Positions 23,761 to 36,402 are shown, numbered from the stretch's first letter. The stretch is DNA of 64,000 nt from Blasia pusilla (GCA_050084515.1 CM114272.1:12958001-13022000), one strand, 5' to 3'. Notes: generated by a model from the letters alone, not told the origin. Program-made: numbers and translations.

Positions 23761-25019
23761 GTCAAACAAATCCATGTTGGCTATTGAATCCTAGAAAGAG
23801 TTCATCCTCTCGCCCTCGAATCCTAAGCAATCAAACATAAGTACTAAGAGAGGATGACTGCTTGATTTTCCAATGCATAAGACAAGGAGAAAATCTTCTT
23901 CGCAGAAACAGTGTGTCTAGACGTGAAGACTATTCACCATCTTCTTAGAAGTAGTGTCCCTTGAACCCCAAAAGAGATTTCCCGAATCGACTAGCGTTCT
24001 ACGGTTAGGATATCTGATCCTGAATTCCACGAAGATCGACTAGCGAAAAGAGCAATGTTCGCTTGCGTTCCCATCCCAACCAAAGAGTTTCATGACAGAA
24101 GATTATCGATGAAATGCCAAAGCGGCGTCCCTCGAATCCTTGCCGCTTTTCGGATGAAGGGCTCCACAGTCCACCCTCACACAAACGAGACAGAAAGCGT
24201 GCGGAACGACTTCCCATGTTCTCGTAACGTTCGCGCAGAGTTGGACTCGTCCCACATCCCGTTTCCTTTCGTGGCTGGCCATAATTCGGCGGACTTTAAC
24301 AGGCCGCATTCGTGTCCCCAGTCTGCGTGTGGATTCCGGATGGGCGGATGCGCGATGCCAACAGATCTCCACAGCAGCAAACAGTTCCTGCCCAGATCGT
24401 GGGAATTTGGGAAAAGTGAGGAAAAGTAGTGAACAGGCTTCTGCCTTTAGACTGCATCCACTCGTGCAAAATCGTACTCACTGTTCGATACGCATATTGA
24501 TAGATGTCGTTCCAACTCGAGCTTTAGCAGGAGATAGTGAGCACATTGGAAAGAATGCCATCGTTGGGAACTCGGAACGTTTCACGGGTGACGAAATGCA
24601 TCATGCGGATTATTGGTTCCATGAACTCAGAGTGGGCATTCTACTTCGACCGGTCAATTGAATAAGCACAAGTACATGCGTATTCACATGAGAACACAGG
24701 ATCAGTGAGAGAAGGTAAGCGCTTAAGAGAATGTCGTTGATAGGAAATGAGAAGCCTTACGAGGAGACGCAGACCTTGCCATGCCAGCTCATTCTATGAT
24801 GGGAAGGGCCGCATTTGACAATTACAATAGCATTTGCTCATGATGTCCATCGCTGCGCGCTCTACAGGCCGCCAGGAGAGTGAAGTAATCTGGCATGAAG
24901 TTGGACATGGGCCCAAGTCTGGGCATAAGCTTTTCTTTCCACTACTGACAGTTCACGTCATCTTTACAATATGGTACAAATGCTGGGTTCTATTAGAAGA
25001 TTACTATTTGGTGTTGACA
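23761..25019. other. Gene-free stretch
   Basis: Moderate GC. Several frames of 60-124 codons overlap on both strands between 24000 and 24660, and none shows a domain. It may include the 3' flank of the polymerase eta relic. Confidence 0.25.
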
Positions 25020-28000
25020 AAAGAACAAATGGTGGATTGACTTCCTATTTTCGATAGCTTGATGCCGAATCGATCACGAATTTCGTTACAAATGTCCTCT
25101 GGAAGTTGTGAGAGCACATCTGCAAAGAATTCGCTGTGCTTATAGTTCCAGCTGGTTGTGCTTTTTCAAACCTTCTCACCAGGGAGTGGCTGCCAACTTA
25201 CCACCTTCGACCTCTCCCAAAGCTCATCAAGCCTCGTGAACACTGGCCTATTGGGTAGGCTGGACGAATGCCTACCATTTGAAGATACGTATTTGTCATC
25301 GCCCAACGGTATATTAGCGCTGATCTGAGAACATTTGCTGAGGATTTGGTAGCAGCTCAAGGTGAAGATATAGCAGGAACTAAGACACTGGGGAAAACCC
25401 TTGGGTCCGAAGGGTCAGTAGAGATTCAGAGAACTTCCTCTGTCCCAACCCAAACTCTACATCTACGGTTTGCACAATATCAGATTCAAGTGGTGAACTC
25501 ACAATTACCTTAGATTGTCTGGACATATCAGGTCCTACAGCACCCCTCGGAGAACCACTTCCATGTTTTGCTTCGATCAATCCAACTATCATGTAGTTCT
25601 TTCTGAAATGGGCTGACAAATGGTTGCACCACCTCTCGCAACCCCGGAATGGACGGATGATGGTCTTTTCTATGCCAGTGGATAGCGCTGAAGGAGCACG
25701 AGAGTGAGTCTACCGGAATCCTGACAAAAAGGGATCCAAATACAAAAGGTGAATATCTGCTTTGCGTTTGATCAGTAAGAAAACATGGTAATGTACAATT
25801 CCCACAAAGTTCAAACAAAGACACAAAACAATTCAAAACGCAAAGCATGAAAAAACACAAAGGACCCAAAGGGCAAGAGAGAGAAGACAAACCACAGCCA
25901 AAAGTGGGAGGTGCAGAGCAAGACAGAACTTTTCATAGAAATGCTTTGGAAATAGCTACACGTAATTGATTACCTTGAATAGTCTAACGATTAAAAAATG
26001 TGCATAGGCCAGTAAATACTTGAAACTAGACTTGATATCACATTCTGTAGCAGACAAACAGGATGACTACCCATGAAATAGTGAGATAAAAGAGGAAAAA
26101 TCCCTGTTAGGACTAGTCATTCTGTGACACGTGTTTGTGGGGTTACAACTAAAAGCATGCCCTTAGGGCCTACGAGTAGGTTTAATCGAACAGACGCATC
26201 AATCAGCACTCATAGAACTTAGAATATTAGAACTTAAAGACAATCTTAGAACTAGCTCATCCTTACAGAACTGATATTTCCAATAGATGTTTGATCGTTC
26301 TCTGCCTTGTGAATAGACATCAAGCTAGTATCCTAACAAGAATCAGGTGCCTACTACCTATTTAGGATCTTTATAAGACCACGATGCCCAATAATGGACC
26401 CACAGAAAGAAAAACGCCTTGTCATGAACAGAGTCTCAATTACAATCAGCTACGAATTTCACCAGAATGCCCACTTCAGGCTTACTCCAGTTTGATCCAT
26501 GCAGTGTTTAATTCATGACTAGGCAACCCATCTTGCAAAGATCAGGAGTGGACTGTTGATAAGACAAGAAAAACAGTGCAAATCAGGACACAGGAAAGCA
26601 TATTAGTGACTCGCAAGCCTGTAGAAAAAATTGTGTAGAAAAGGCCTTAAAGGTGCTCTTTATTCTCTCTTGTCAGTATTGCCGTAATTATAATCATATG
26701 GTGGTTTAGTGTACTTTTCATCCACAAGTATGCGCTGGAAAAAACTGAGTGATGGAAACAGCTAAACAAAGATTTTTTTGAGTGAAGCGCGGTGTTAGCC
26801 AATATTTCTGGTTAAAATTTCACCAGTCATAGCTAAAAGTTCTAAGCGATGGATGCTTATTTCTTTGTACTTACAGCCGTTGAAAATATTTCCCTTTCCA
26901 GAACGTAGAGAAACGAGACAACAAATCATGCAGATGTGGGAAAACCCCAGTTTGTTGCATGGTTTACTATATGTAAGCTTCATTTTGCAAAATATGGGGA
27001 CAGAGGTAGCAGAAGTTCCAGGTTATTGAGTTATGAGAGCTTACTGAAACAATTTCTTTGAGACTTCTGAAACTCAACAATGTTTCTCAGATTGCAGGAG
27101 TGAGTATGTGTCATAGTTTCTCCTTCTATATTTCCTGTAAAACCCCCAGTGAATCCACCTTCTTGCAAAGGAAGGAACAAAACCAAGACATGTCATTTGT
27201 AGCATAGATCTTAGCACCAGTAGTACTAGACCCGCAGATTTTCCATCATCCACAAAAACACTTAACAACCTGTATTAGTTCCATACAGATCTTGAAATTG
27301 GGACTTGAATGAAGGCAGTAGCTCCCCTATGGTTCCAATCCCTAGGTTGATTTACAAAGATTTTCCCACCTTCCCTCTCAGATTCTTGCTGCCAAGGACT
27401 TTAGATGGATCAGTCATAATCCACCCTTTCAACTCTGAACTCAGTTGCACAAGTTATATGATTACTTCGATATTAGATCTGGATAGAAAGAAATCCATCC
27501 CACCAGATGAAGACTGGGACTGACAGAACCACACTCTCACTAGAGAAACAGCTACACAAAACTTCCTGTGGAGCCAACACTGTCTACTCCAACTACTACA
27601 GGTGTCACGACCCACTACTTTGGAGACAGTTGACTCAATGTAGTCAAATGCCTTTACAGAAAACAATAGCAGTTATGAAATAAATTTACTACAGCGAAAC
27701 CCAGAGTTGGAAAAGCGAAATTTTCAGAATCGTAAAGACTGTTAATGACTCACATTTCTTTCTTTCAGCATAGAGTCTAGCAAGGAAGGAAACTCCAGTA
27801 GAAGACGCAAATTTACTATGAAAGTAGTGTGCAATCTTGGATGCAGCATTTTTTACTTATGAAACAAAACTAACTCCACACTAATGACTGAACTTACAAA
27901 TCCAAGGAAAATGGGACAAAACGAGGCACAGACTATGAAGTAAACTTGCGTGGCAGTCATACCATGTAGAGTCTAGTATAGAGTTGACAAGCTTACTTTC

Positions 28001-28560
28001 ACTGTTCCTAACTTGTAATTGTTAATTCCTGTGATGAGTGCTTGGTCCTCTAACCTCATTCATCCAAAAGAAATACTAGAGCAATAAAAATTCTATTTTT
28101 GGTTACGTAAAATAACTCTATTCAGCTTAACTAGCATTAGAAGTGGACAGGGACAGTCAACTTCATCTAAACTTGGAAGTTGTTATGGCCACACGCCATG
28201 GTTTGTTTGTTGGTAGTCGTAAGTACTCAGAAATAGGCATATCTCTTGTAGGAATTTTCATACAGGGAGATGTGGACACATAAATTGTGTGTGGTGGTCA
28301 ACAGCAGTACACGTAGGGAGAAGTCGAAACTGCTGAAACAAAATAGATGAGAACTCCATATCTCATTTCCGGTACTTGGGTATGTGCAGGCTGAGAATAT
28401 CATCCTCACAAGATAAATGAAAGCGCTGTACCAGTTCTCACAAGGAATACAGGGTAATTCAGCGCAAGTAGGAAATTGCGTCTCTTCCAATACTCCTGTC
28501 CATATCTCTGACATAATTAAAGCTCCGCAGGCTAGTAACTGATCACCTCTTTGAGCGTGC
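25020..28560 (-). pseudogene. DNA polymerase eta relic, 5'-truncated
   Basis: Polymerase eta is the Y-family polymerase that copies past UV lesions. Exon-like blocks appear on the minus strand in the right order. Block A (28460-28560) reads RGDQLLACGALIMSEIW and VLEETQF, then a disturbed TCA, matching the palm segment before SAGIAHNKMLAKLAS. Block B (27268-27447) reads LRGKVGKSL, an in-frame TAA, then INLGIGTIGELL and QDLYGTNTG, matching the thumb region. Block C (25509-25680) ends SRQSK at a good donor (AAG/GTAATT) and is assigned only by position. Block D (25020-25141) reads DVLSQLPEDICNEIRDRF, like the ubiquitin-binding UBM motif. N-terminal catalytic exons are missing, and PSRP5 begins 0.75 kb upstream. 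Confidence 0.55.
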
Positions 28561-29308
28561 AAAGTCATCTTTTCCGTAGACTTCTATTGGATCCTGCACT
28601 GAAGAAATGCTCCTTTAATTCTCCCCACGTACTGCCTGATGAACCCTCACCTGCTGACAAACTCTAGATGCAACTAACACTTTCTCCATCATTTGATTCA
28701 ATATTGCAATCACACTCTTTTCTAAAGAGCTTGGGAACACATAAAGGAGAACTTGAGAAATAGGGAGTGGAGTTTTAGGTCTCATTCACTTCACGCTTTC
28801 ATTTTTAAAAATCAGGATGGTCAGCTTTTAGCGGAATAGCACAAACACTAATTTGTCTGTTTATCTTGACTGTTAATATATTCTTATCAATTTCAGCAAG
28901 AACTTATCACCAAAGTACGGCAGACAATATTCAAGAGAATAGAATTCCAGTAGACTCGGAAACCCAAAGCACTGTGTGGCAGAAACTCATTCAACTATTT
29001 CAGTTCAGCCATTTTACTACACTCCCAGTTCGAAAAGCTTTCCTGAGTTTTACCTGCATCTCTTTGCCAATTCGAAACACGAAAAGAAAAAAGACCCGGA
29101 GACTTGCCACCAAGGAGCAAGAAGATACAACTAAGATCAGAATATGGCACAATGGAGTAAACTTCCTTGAACTTATATTTTTCGTACACAAACTCTGCCG
29201 GAGGGCAAGGGCTCACATTTGATTTGGCTTGCCAAAAGTCTCCACTGCCAGAATCGTAGCAGCAAACTATTCTACAGAAGTGATTTTCCTACAAACACAG
29301 TAATTTTC

Positions 29309-29946
29309 TTAAACATTCTTGGTCTTTGCGACCTTGCTTGGTGGCCAACGGCCTTTCTTCCTCAGGTGTCGCTTTCGAACCAGCCTCTTTCTTCGGAGCT
29401 CTGCCTTCTTCGCTTTCTTCTTAAGAAGATCCGATTGTAACTTCAGCGGCAACACAAGGTTCACTGAGGCCTCCACGGTGACAGCTGCCTCAGCTGTCAC
29501 CTCTGCAGCGCCTTCAGCAGCAGCCTTCACGACCACATTTCGCCTCTCGGTGATGTGAAAGACAGCCTTTCTTGGAGCTACACGCAGCCCTGCCCACGCC
29601 CGAAGGTGAATCACTTTCATTCAAAATTCTCATCGTCTACGTAAAATTCTCATCCAATCCGTCAAAGAATACAGAAATTCTTTCCCGCCCCGTCTACTTC
29701 CGAATGTTTCCTGCGGAAGGTTGCGGAAGAAACGCCTCCTCACAATTCTCATCTCTCCATTCCACAGGCAAGGAAACACAGGCAAGGGAAACAAGTAAAG
29801 AAAAGGTCGATGCAGATGGGAAGTGCGTGCAATGTAATACCTGGCAGGCGCACTCCCGCGCTGTACGAAGACGAAGCAAGAGAAGAAGAGAGAGAAGCGG
29901 ACAGAGCGAGAGAAGAGAGCGAAGAGACCGCGAACACCATGGCCAT
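29309..29946 (-). CDS. PSRP5: Plastid-specific ribosomal protein 5 (bL38c), 50S subunit
   Basis: Two exons on the minus strand: 29946-29841 and 29589-29309 (stop included). The 251-bp intron has a CAG/GTATTA donor and a GGGCAG/GG acceptor. Reading phase is kept (phase 1) and gives 128 residues. Residues 1-35 are rich in Ser, Ala and Leu, typical of a plastid transit peptide. Residues 58-76 are an acidic Ala/Glu/Val linker. Residues 85-128 form the very basic block ending RKKGRWPPSKVAKTKNV, which matches the C-terminus of PSRP5 of the chloroplast large ribosomal subunit (RKRGAWPPSK... in Arabidopsis, from memory). The start ATG at 29946 sits in a good context (GAAATGGC); an in-frame ATG two codons later would also serve. 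The frame is undamaged, so the gene is probably active. Confidence 0.88.
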
Positions 29947-30049
29947 TTCTTTGGAACAATCACAACAGCATATCGCTCCAGTTTCGTCTCCTCTTAACTG
30001 GATATCCTGCGAAGGAGTGTAACTTGGGAGTAGTCCCACGTACTTGGTA

Positions 30050-31439
30050 CATTCGTGCCGTGTGACTACGATTGCAGCTGGTTAGGTATCAACTACGTTA
30101 TTTATTAGTTAGTCGTAATGAAAGGACGAATTTTAAAGTTTTCCTATTATTTTCAAAGTTATATCTATAATTTTTTTTAATTTGCGAACATATGTATTCT
30201 TGATATATGGCAACTAGGTTGTAAGAAAATGTTCCTCAAATCACACGAAATTTTTTTAATATGTATGTAGTCCTTCATTCCCATGCATGGCACGAGATAT
30301 ACACTAGTATAACCGACGTGCGACCCTTCGAGAAGAATGGGGGGAAAGTATTTTTTTTGAATCTATTAGCCTATCCACGTGGATAGGCTAGATGGATTAG
30401 AAAAAAACCAGGAAAAACTTGTAAATATCATAAAAATAAAATTTAAAAAGAGGATAAAAATAATAATAACTTCCCGAGAAGAGAACGAATTTAAAAATGA
30501 AAAATGGAGAAACAAAATGACAAGAAGTTGACATGAACACCAATTGACATATTTTGCAACTTTAAGAGCCACTCTATTCTCAAGCAAAAAAATTCTTGCT
30601 ATAACCTTTGGTTTTTCTTGACCAAGAAGAAGAAGCATTTTTCTAGATGCGTTGATCCTAAGTTCTTGCCATGATGCCAAGAATTGAAGTCACACAAAAC
30701 CTTAACTGATTGAAGTGTTCGTCACAATGGTAGTGTTTGCAATGATTTGGCTACTCCTAATTTTGATAGTTAACATCCAAAAGTGCATTTTTTAATTCTC
30801 AATTTTTTGAGCTCAAATGAGGACATTGAGGAAGTCTTAACAGAACATGGACGTACATATGAACTAGCTCCTACTTTCACTACGTGCAAAGAGAGATGCT
30901 ATCGTCCACCTTCTCTAGTTTGACTAGAAAAATATATGCAACCATATGGTTCGATCCTATATCAAGCTCTAGCATGTTCTAACCTAAGATTCTTACATGA
31001 ATTTACTGTCGAGGATATTGTAGTCATCTTATATTGATTGCATTATTGTAAACATGGCTGGGTCTTAAGAACTCACACGATAGTTTTATGTAATTCATAC
31101 CACCATCATACACATTAGAGAGTATGTGGAACTGGTTTTTAATTAAATCTTAGAATGATATCTAGCTAGATTACCAAGTGGTCTCCAAACCTTCACCTTT
31201 GTGCACCAAATTTTCTTATCTCCTACATTCCACAACTTCCATTTTTTTTTTGATTAAGTCTTGCATTAAAACATAATGATAAAATGCAAGTAGAAACAAA
31301 ATGCATGCCATCTGAGTCCACTATATTGGTTATGGTTAGTTGCTCACACAAACTTTATGATGGTTGAGTTGGTCTGTAAGTGCATGGGAAGCCCTTGATG
31401 TAGAAATGTTTAAAGTGAAGGCCTGAAGTTTTCCAAGTT
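30050..31439. other. AT-rich gene-free stretch upstream of PSRP5
   Basis: Should contain the PSRP5 promoter next to 29950. Nothing else recognised; the 104-codon antisense frame at 30366-30680 has no domain. Confidence 0.3.
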
Positions 31440-32450
31440 TTAAAATTTTTTCGCGACCACCATGACCAAACGAGCGCCATTGGCCACTCTGAACTCTAGC
31501 GAGCTCACGCTATGATGGTTTGTGCTTTGGAAGTTTAGGAAACACCAATGTGAGACGCAAGCGAGGCGAGTGTTTCAAGTTTTTCAAACATTTATGGTCA
31601 CGACTAAGGAAACCAGAACCAAACACAGAACCCATAGTTAAGAGAAGTCGAGTCTCGAAAGGAGATGTGGCCAAGGGGTGAGAAACGTACTTGGGACGCT
31701 GCTAGCATTTGGAGTTTCCGACTGTACTTTTGACCATAAATTTTAGTCCCAAGAAGCGTTTGGGACAACTAAGAGAGTGCTGGAAAGCTTATGCGGAGCT
31801 GGTTCCAACGCACCAAAGATGTTGGGAAACTATTAAGCAGAAGCTGAGATATGGGCCAAAACCGACTATACGAGGAGTCGGGTTGAGGGCCAAAAAGAGG
31901 GGCCCGGGTGTTCTTCCCCAAAGGTAGGAACACCCCGGGAATCCCTATAAGTACTAGTAAGGGGGAAGGTCTCCAGGGGTGCTTGGGACTCCAACCCCAC
32001 TTTGGGCGCCGTGGGGCGGCTCAAGGGCACGGAATGGATCAAGAGTTTTGGCATTGGGATTCGAAACCTGAACCAAGTCCAATAGAGTGGATTTTGGAGG
32101 TCCCTATTGGATTCCAACTCGCAACCCATATTGTTGAGTCTCGGTTGGGGGTTGATGCAAGGTCCATTGGACAATTGGGACCGCTAAGCGTGTAAACGCC
32201 AATTTAGGTGTATGGACTAACCAGAAGGTCTGTCCCAAGTTTCGGAAGACTTGCCCCTGTTGGGAACCTAGAAATGAGGGAAGGTTGAGCTTGATGAGGT
32301 GCTGAGTCGGGGACTCGGTGGGTTGGAAGGCCGCTTGACCCAAGCGAGACTAACGTGAGGTGTTTGGCTACAGGTTGGCAATGAGAGCGTGTCCTATTGA
32401 ACGTACACTTCTGCAACACTAAGATTGACGTTCAAGGGGAGTAGACGTAC
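31440..32450 (-). repeat. ~1-kb LTR-like repeat, copy 2 (inverted)
   Basis: Reverse complement matches 960-1930 and 50600-51580, including the 'tgaacgtcaat' start (near 32430) and 'ccttgcatcaacc' and 'ccaatgcc' landmarks. It is somewhat more GC-rich than copy 1. The plus and minus frames of 70-102 codons inside it are not shared between copies. Confidence 0.55.
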
Positions 32451-32503
32451 GAAAATTTGGGAGTACCAATTGCAAGGTTTACATATTCTTTAGGCACACT
32501 AGT

Positions 32504-32504
<1 letters not shown>

Positions 32505-32555
<51 letters not shown>
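32505..32555. repeat. (CT)n microsatellite
   Basis: About 25 uninterrupted CT units just past the LTR-like repeat. Confidence 0.95.
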
Positions 32556-32558
<3 letters not shown>

Positions 32559-33059
32559 TATCCATGCCTTAAGCCACTTCCACGTGGAATGGGATTGCCT
32601 TGATATCATCAACATTAATTGAACTCAAGGCCTCTTGATTTTAGGATCTTATGCCAAAGCAACTATTAACCCATGAAAAAAGGATATTAAGAAGCTACCC
32701 TCTCCGAGATAGTGTATGGTATTCTATTTATTCCCTCTTCTTGTCAAATGATTTCGGTGCCTTACTTGTTGTCCCCACATTTAGCCACTTGCCTCCTTGG
32801 CTTGCTCCACTCGACCCGCAAGTATTGCATCAACGTATGAGAAATCACCTTGAGGTCCTTAATTGTCATCTGTCATATCTTTCTCCTCTGATAGTACTTT
32901 GATTTCTTGCAGTGACTTTAGATAACCTCTAGGTCTAACAATACTTGGAACCATTCTCACTTGCTATCTTCCAACGGAGATTGTTACCATTAGATATCCA
33001 CCCCAATCTGACACTACCGACTCTAACATCTTGTGGATCCGATGTCACTTCTTCCTAAC

Positions 33060-33600
33060 CACTAGAGAACATCTTTGACTTTAACACCATTGGATATAAC
33101 ACACACAAGATCTGTTCTCATTTCTTCTTGCCCATTAAAGAATAACTTTGACTTAAACGCCATCGGATCTCACAAAATTTTGATATGATGTCAATTACTT
33201 CCCATCGAAGAATAACTCTAACGTCAATGCCATTGATTTGAAATACTTTGGATCCAATGTCACTTCTATTTTTCTTCCAAGAAGGATTCGTATGTCACAT
33301 TATCGGATCTGCCATACTCCAAATCTGACGTAACTATGGTTTTTACACTGGTTAAAGCTTGATACCAACTTACTTAGTTCTTTCTGCTCATATCATCCAT
33401 AGTGTATAATTTTTCCACCTAAATTTCTTATAATCTTACACCCCATGTTCACCTAATTAATCCCTCCTCTATCAGGAGTCATTCTTCTCCAAATATTTGT
33501 GGACAACACCTTTCATATACCCATGCTCTATCATGAGTCATTCACTCCCCAATATTTGTGGTTAACACTTTTCATATACCCATGCTCTATCTTGCGCCAT
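33060..33600. repeat. Diverged short tandem duplications
   Basis: Between 33060 and 33290 the phrase 'gaataactttgac...gccat(c/t)ggat' recurs with changes. Between 33470 and 33595 a unit of about 62 bp ('ccaaatatttgtgg...cccatgctctatc') appears twice. No coding content. Confidence 0.5.
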
Positions 33601-33719
33601 ACATTCTCCTATGCTTGCAAAAGATAACTTATAGAAAAGGTACAAAAAGGTCTCCAATAAGTATGAATACAACAACTCTCTTGTATTTCATAGCGTTTTC
33701 TAATGTCTAAGCAAACCTA

Positions 33720-34900
33720 CTCACATACTGGGAAGCTTGGGTTACTTACAAGGCAATAAATGTCATAGTTTGCAAGAGAATGAGCTTAATAGCCCATGAA
33801 ACTATGGCATTTATTGCCATAGTTTCATGGGCTATTAAGTTCCAAAGTATTTGTTGTGTTTAAGTTCCATATGGCAATAAATGTCATAGCTTGCAAGAGA
33901 ATGAGCTCTCATGCAAGCTCTCTCTCCATGAAACATACCCTCCCTCATTTACTAGACAATTAATTGTTATAGGAAACTTACCAAAAATGGCAAGTTCTTA
34001 AAAATAGCTCCAAATGAATCCAAAATGGGAGGAAAAGGGGGAGGGGGGTAACATGTGCAATAAAGTTACCCTTCTCCACATAAGTTCATTCTTGACACTC
34101 ATAAAATGAGATACCATTTTCAACCATGAAGTCCATACATATTGATAATATCTAGCAAAAAGATCTTAAATTTTCCCAAACAATTGGTTAGGTATGTCGT
34201 ACGCATACACGTTGCTAGACAACATACATCATTCTCATTAATTAAACACAACAAATACTAGACTTAAAAATTCAACAATGGAGTCCAAACACGAAGACAA
34301 GTAGATACCAAAATATTTTTAATATAATTTTAAAAATCTCTCACAAACATAAAGCTCTCTTTCTCTCTCTTATGGTGAAAGATTGGGATTACTCATAAGG
34401 TAAGAAGTCCATCCTAACTTCATTGCCTCAAGCAAAGGAGATTCAACAAAGAAAAAATAAGCTCCCAAACTCTCTCTCCCAAGCCCTCTCCTGGTGATCT
34501 ATGACCCAAGTCACCTATATGACCCCCATCCTACAATCATGGATCAAGGGCCAAATCTATAAATAGAAAGTCAACTATTTGTAAAGAGGAAACTTGCACA
34601 AAATAGTAAGATCTTCAAATAGACTCGAAATGGTCCAATCGAAGGGAGAACTTGTACTTTCATATTATCTTACTCCTTAGTAGGTTATCCTTAGCCGATT
34701 GGACTTGGCCATCAATTCCCCCAAAAATTTATGTTGGTACTATCCATTTCGCTACAAAAGATATGATAATTTCCATGCATATATATAACATACATCATTA
34801 TTACTAATATAACACACAAAACACTAGACTCACATATTCAACCATATGGATTCGCAAGAATATAGTAATTCATCGTAGCTTATCCTAAATCTAATGATTT
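33720..34900. repeat. Two diverged copies of a repeat also at 48700-49130
   Basis: Copies at about 33720-34060 and 34360-34700 share 'gggttac', 'gctctctctcc', 'accaaaaatgg/aaatagaaag' and 'ggctccaaat'-type phrases with each other and with 48780-49110. Spacing is similar. They may be decayed LTRs; no protein-coding signal. Confidence 0.4.
33785..33839. repeat. Perfect 25-bp hairpin
   Basis: Arms 33785-33809 and 33815-33839 are exact reverse complements with loop TTTAT. The hairpin is flanked by a direct repeat 'ggcaataaatgtcatag' (33751 and 33872), suggesting a snap-back duplication. Confidence 0.95.
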
Positions 34901-35265
34901 TATGTCATTCAACTTGCCTCTTTGTCTAGCTCTCCATAATTGGTCCTACCTTTGACTTCTTGTGCGCATACACTTCGCTACACAACATACATCGTTGTCA
35001 TCGAACACACACACAAACACACACGATCCCATGCTAACTCATGGCATCCAAACCACGAGACAAAAAGTACCAAAATATCTCCAATCGCCCCCCTAGCTGG
35101 GGGTTAGGTCCCTCTAACTCCAGATAGCCATCTATCCCTACCTACCATGACATACATCTCTCAGACGCTAAGAGCAAGAAGACCGGGTGCTCATGTGGCC
35201 CCATCGTTAGTCGCCTTCTTGTCATCCATGTCCCAGACATAAGTTGGAATGTAGAACTATCTATT
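34901..35265. other. 3' flank of the integrase-PHD frame
   Basis: The segment 35090-35265 is shared with the flanks at 18090-18140 and 60720-60830, so it is the 3' untranslated or LTR part of the methyltransferase element. Left of about 35080 the match stops and unrelated AT-rich repeat DNA begins, so the element end is truncated here. Confidence 0.4.
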
Positions 35266-35268
35266 CTA

Positions 35269-35406
35269 TGTACATGTAGGACACATCCATCGTCCCTGAG
35301 GAAACCTAGTGAGAGGTGGCGTCAAACATGCCATATGCCATCCTCTCGAACATGCATCACATACTAGTATAGTGGTTGCACCACAGGCAAAACCACACAA
35401 CATACA
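35269..35406 (-). other. PHD zinc finger at the integrase C-terminus
   Basis: The last 46 residues before the stop contain all eight zinc ligands in C4HC3 order: CMLC, CDAC, the pair HMAC (His and Cys), and CPTC. Around them are the hallmarks LTPPL and a Trp two residues before the last Cys pair (GRWMC). PHD fingers of this form bind the histone H3 tail, reading K4 methylation state. The finger has no damage here. A decayed version is at 60829-60930, where one ligand Cys reads Tyr. Confidence 0.85.
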
Positions 35407-36392
35407 TCGCAAGCCTGCACGAACTATTGCTAAGCTCAGATCAACTATACTATCAATGTTTGGAAGATGATATGGCGCAAAATTACGCACATGGTCCTTC
35501 CAAAGCATACCATCGCGTCCCTCCAATAAGAGAACACCGGATGACAAAACCTCACGCACTCTCAAGATGGTGCGCCCTACAGTCATATCCAACGTCGTGG
35601 GTGTCGTCTGCTGCAAGTAGACATAGTATTCCTCATGAAACCTCTGGACAGTAGGTCGATAACCACCTCCCCGAATAGTTGCATACCTCAACGTATCCCG
35701 ATGTTGCGTAATCGCCAAGTTCTCAAACGCCATAGGCATCACTCTCCGAAATAGCTCAACTCTTTGAGAACATGTTTGCATCCATACAACAGGGTCATCA
35801 AGGTTCAACACCTCACCAATATCTCGACGAATGGCCGTAGGTAAATCTGGCTCTCGGCCATAAAGCAACAAGTAGGATGAAAAAGACGCTAAGGATGCCT
35901 GCCTGCTGAATCTGTATCCCATCGCCAACCACTGCAACTGAAGGTCCCAATCTCCTATGTGACCTTTCTGCAAGCCATACTTGCATAGTCCTCTCTTCAC
36001 CGTTTGTACAACTTGCTCCTCAAGTCCATCTGCCTCAGGATGATCTCGCGAAGTAGTGCGGTGGTCGATAAGTGCCTGATCACACAAGGCCTGAAACTCC
36101 CCTCGGAACTCTGTACCTTGGTCTGTCAACATCTCAGCTGGTGCGCCCTAATGACTCAACACTCGATCTAGGAAGGTATACGCTACTCCCTCACTTGCTT
36201 TGTCAGGAAATGCAACCAACTCTATCCACTTCGGGAAGTGCTCAACCATCACCAACACATAACGACTATGGCGCTCCGTCAAAGGCAAAGGTCCTACAAA
36301 ATCCAAACTCCATCTATTACTTAAACCTATGATCGGAAGTGGATGCAAATCTGGAGTCAGAGCATTGAACAATGCTTGGACTCGATCACACA

Positions 36393-36402
36393 CCATGCAT
36401 GG
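36393..36402. other. Inversion junction: CCATGCATGG palindrome
   Basis: Integrase reads leftward and methyltransferase linker reads rightward out of this 10-bp perfect palindrome. Its two halves fit both flanking frames, so the exact break cannot be assigned to one side. Confidence 0.6.

Larger units (their letters stand above)
35266..36402 (-). pseudogene. Gypsy integrase with C-terminal PHD finger
   Basis: Integrase inserts the cDNA copy into chromosomes. The minus-strand frame starts at the junction with CMVC (the Cys pair of the zinc domain), then RWSLDFVGPL (first catalytic Asp), an in-frame TAG near 36150, LTDQGTEF (second Asp) and HPEADGLEEQVVQ (Glu). After one frame of 288 codons without further damage it ends in a complete PHD finger (separate entry). 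The zinc-domain histidines and upstream RNase H are cut off by the inversion junction. In chromoviruses a chromodomain occupies this C-terminal place and directs integration; the PHD finger may do the same here (inference). Confidence 0.8.

Noticed and set aside
24055-24661. Frames of 110-124 codons
   Set aside because: Frames of similar length overlap on the opposite strand and none has domain features.
28866-29222. 118-codon plus-strand frame beside PSRP5
   Set aside because: Overlaps the likely 3' flank of PSRP5 on the other strand and has no domain.
33060-33600. Possible CRISPR-like array
   Set aside because: Few, diverged repeats of uneven spacing in a plant-type nuclear setting; ordinary tandem duplication.
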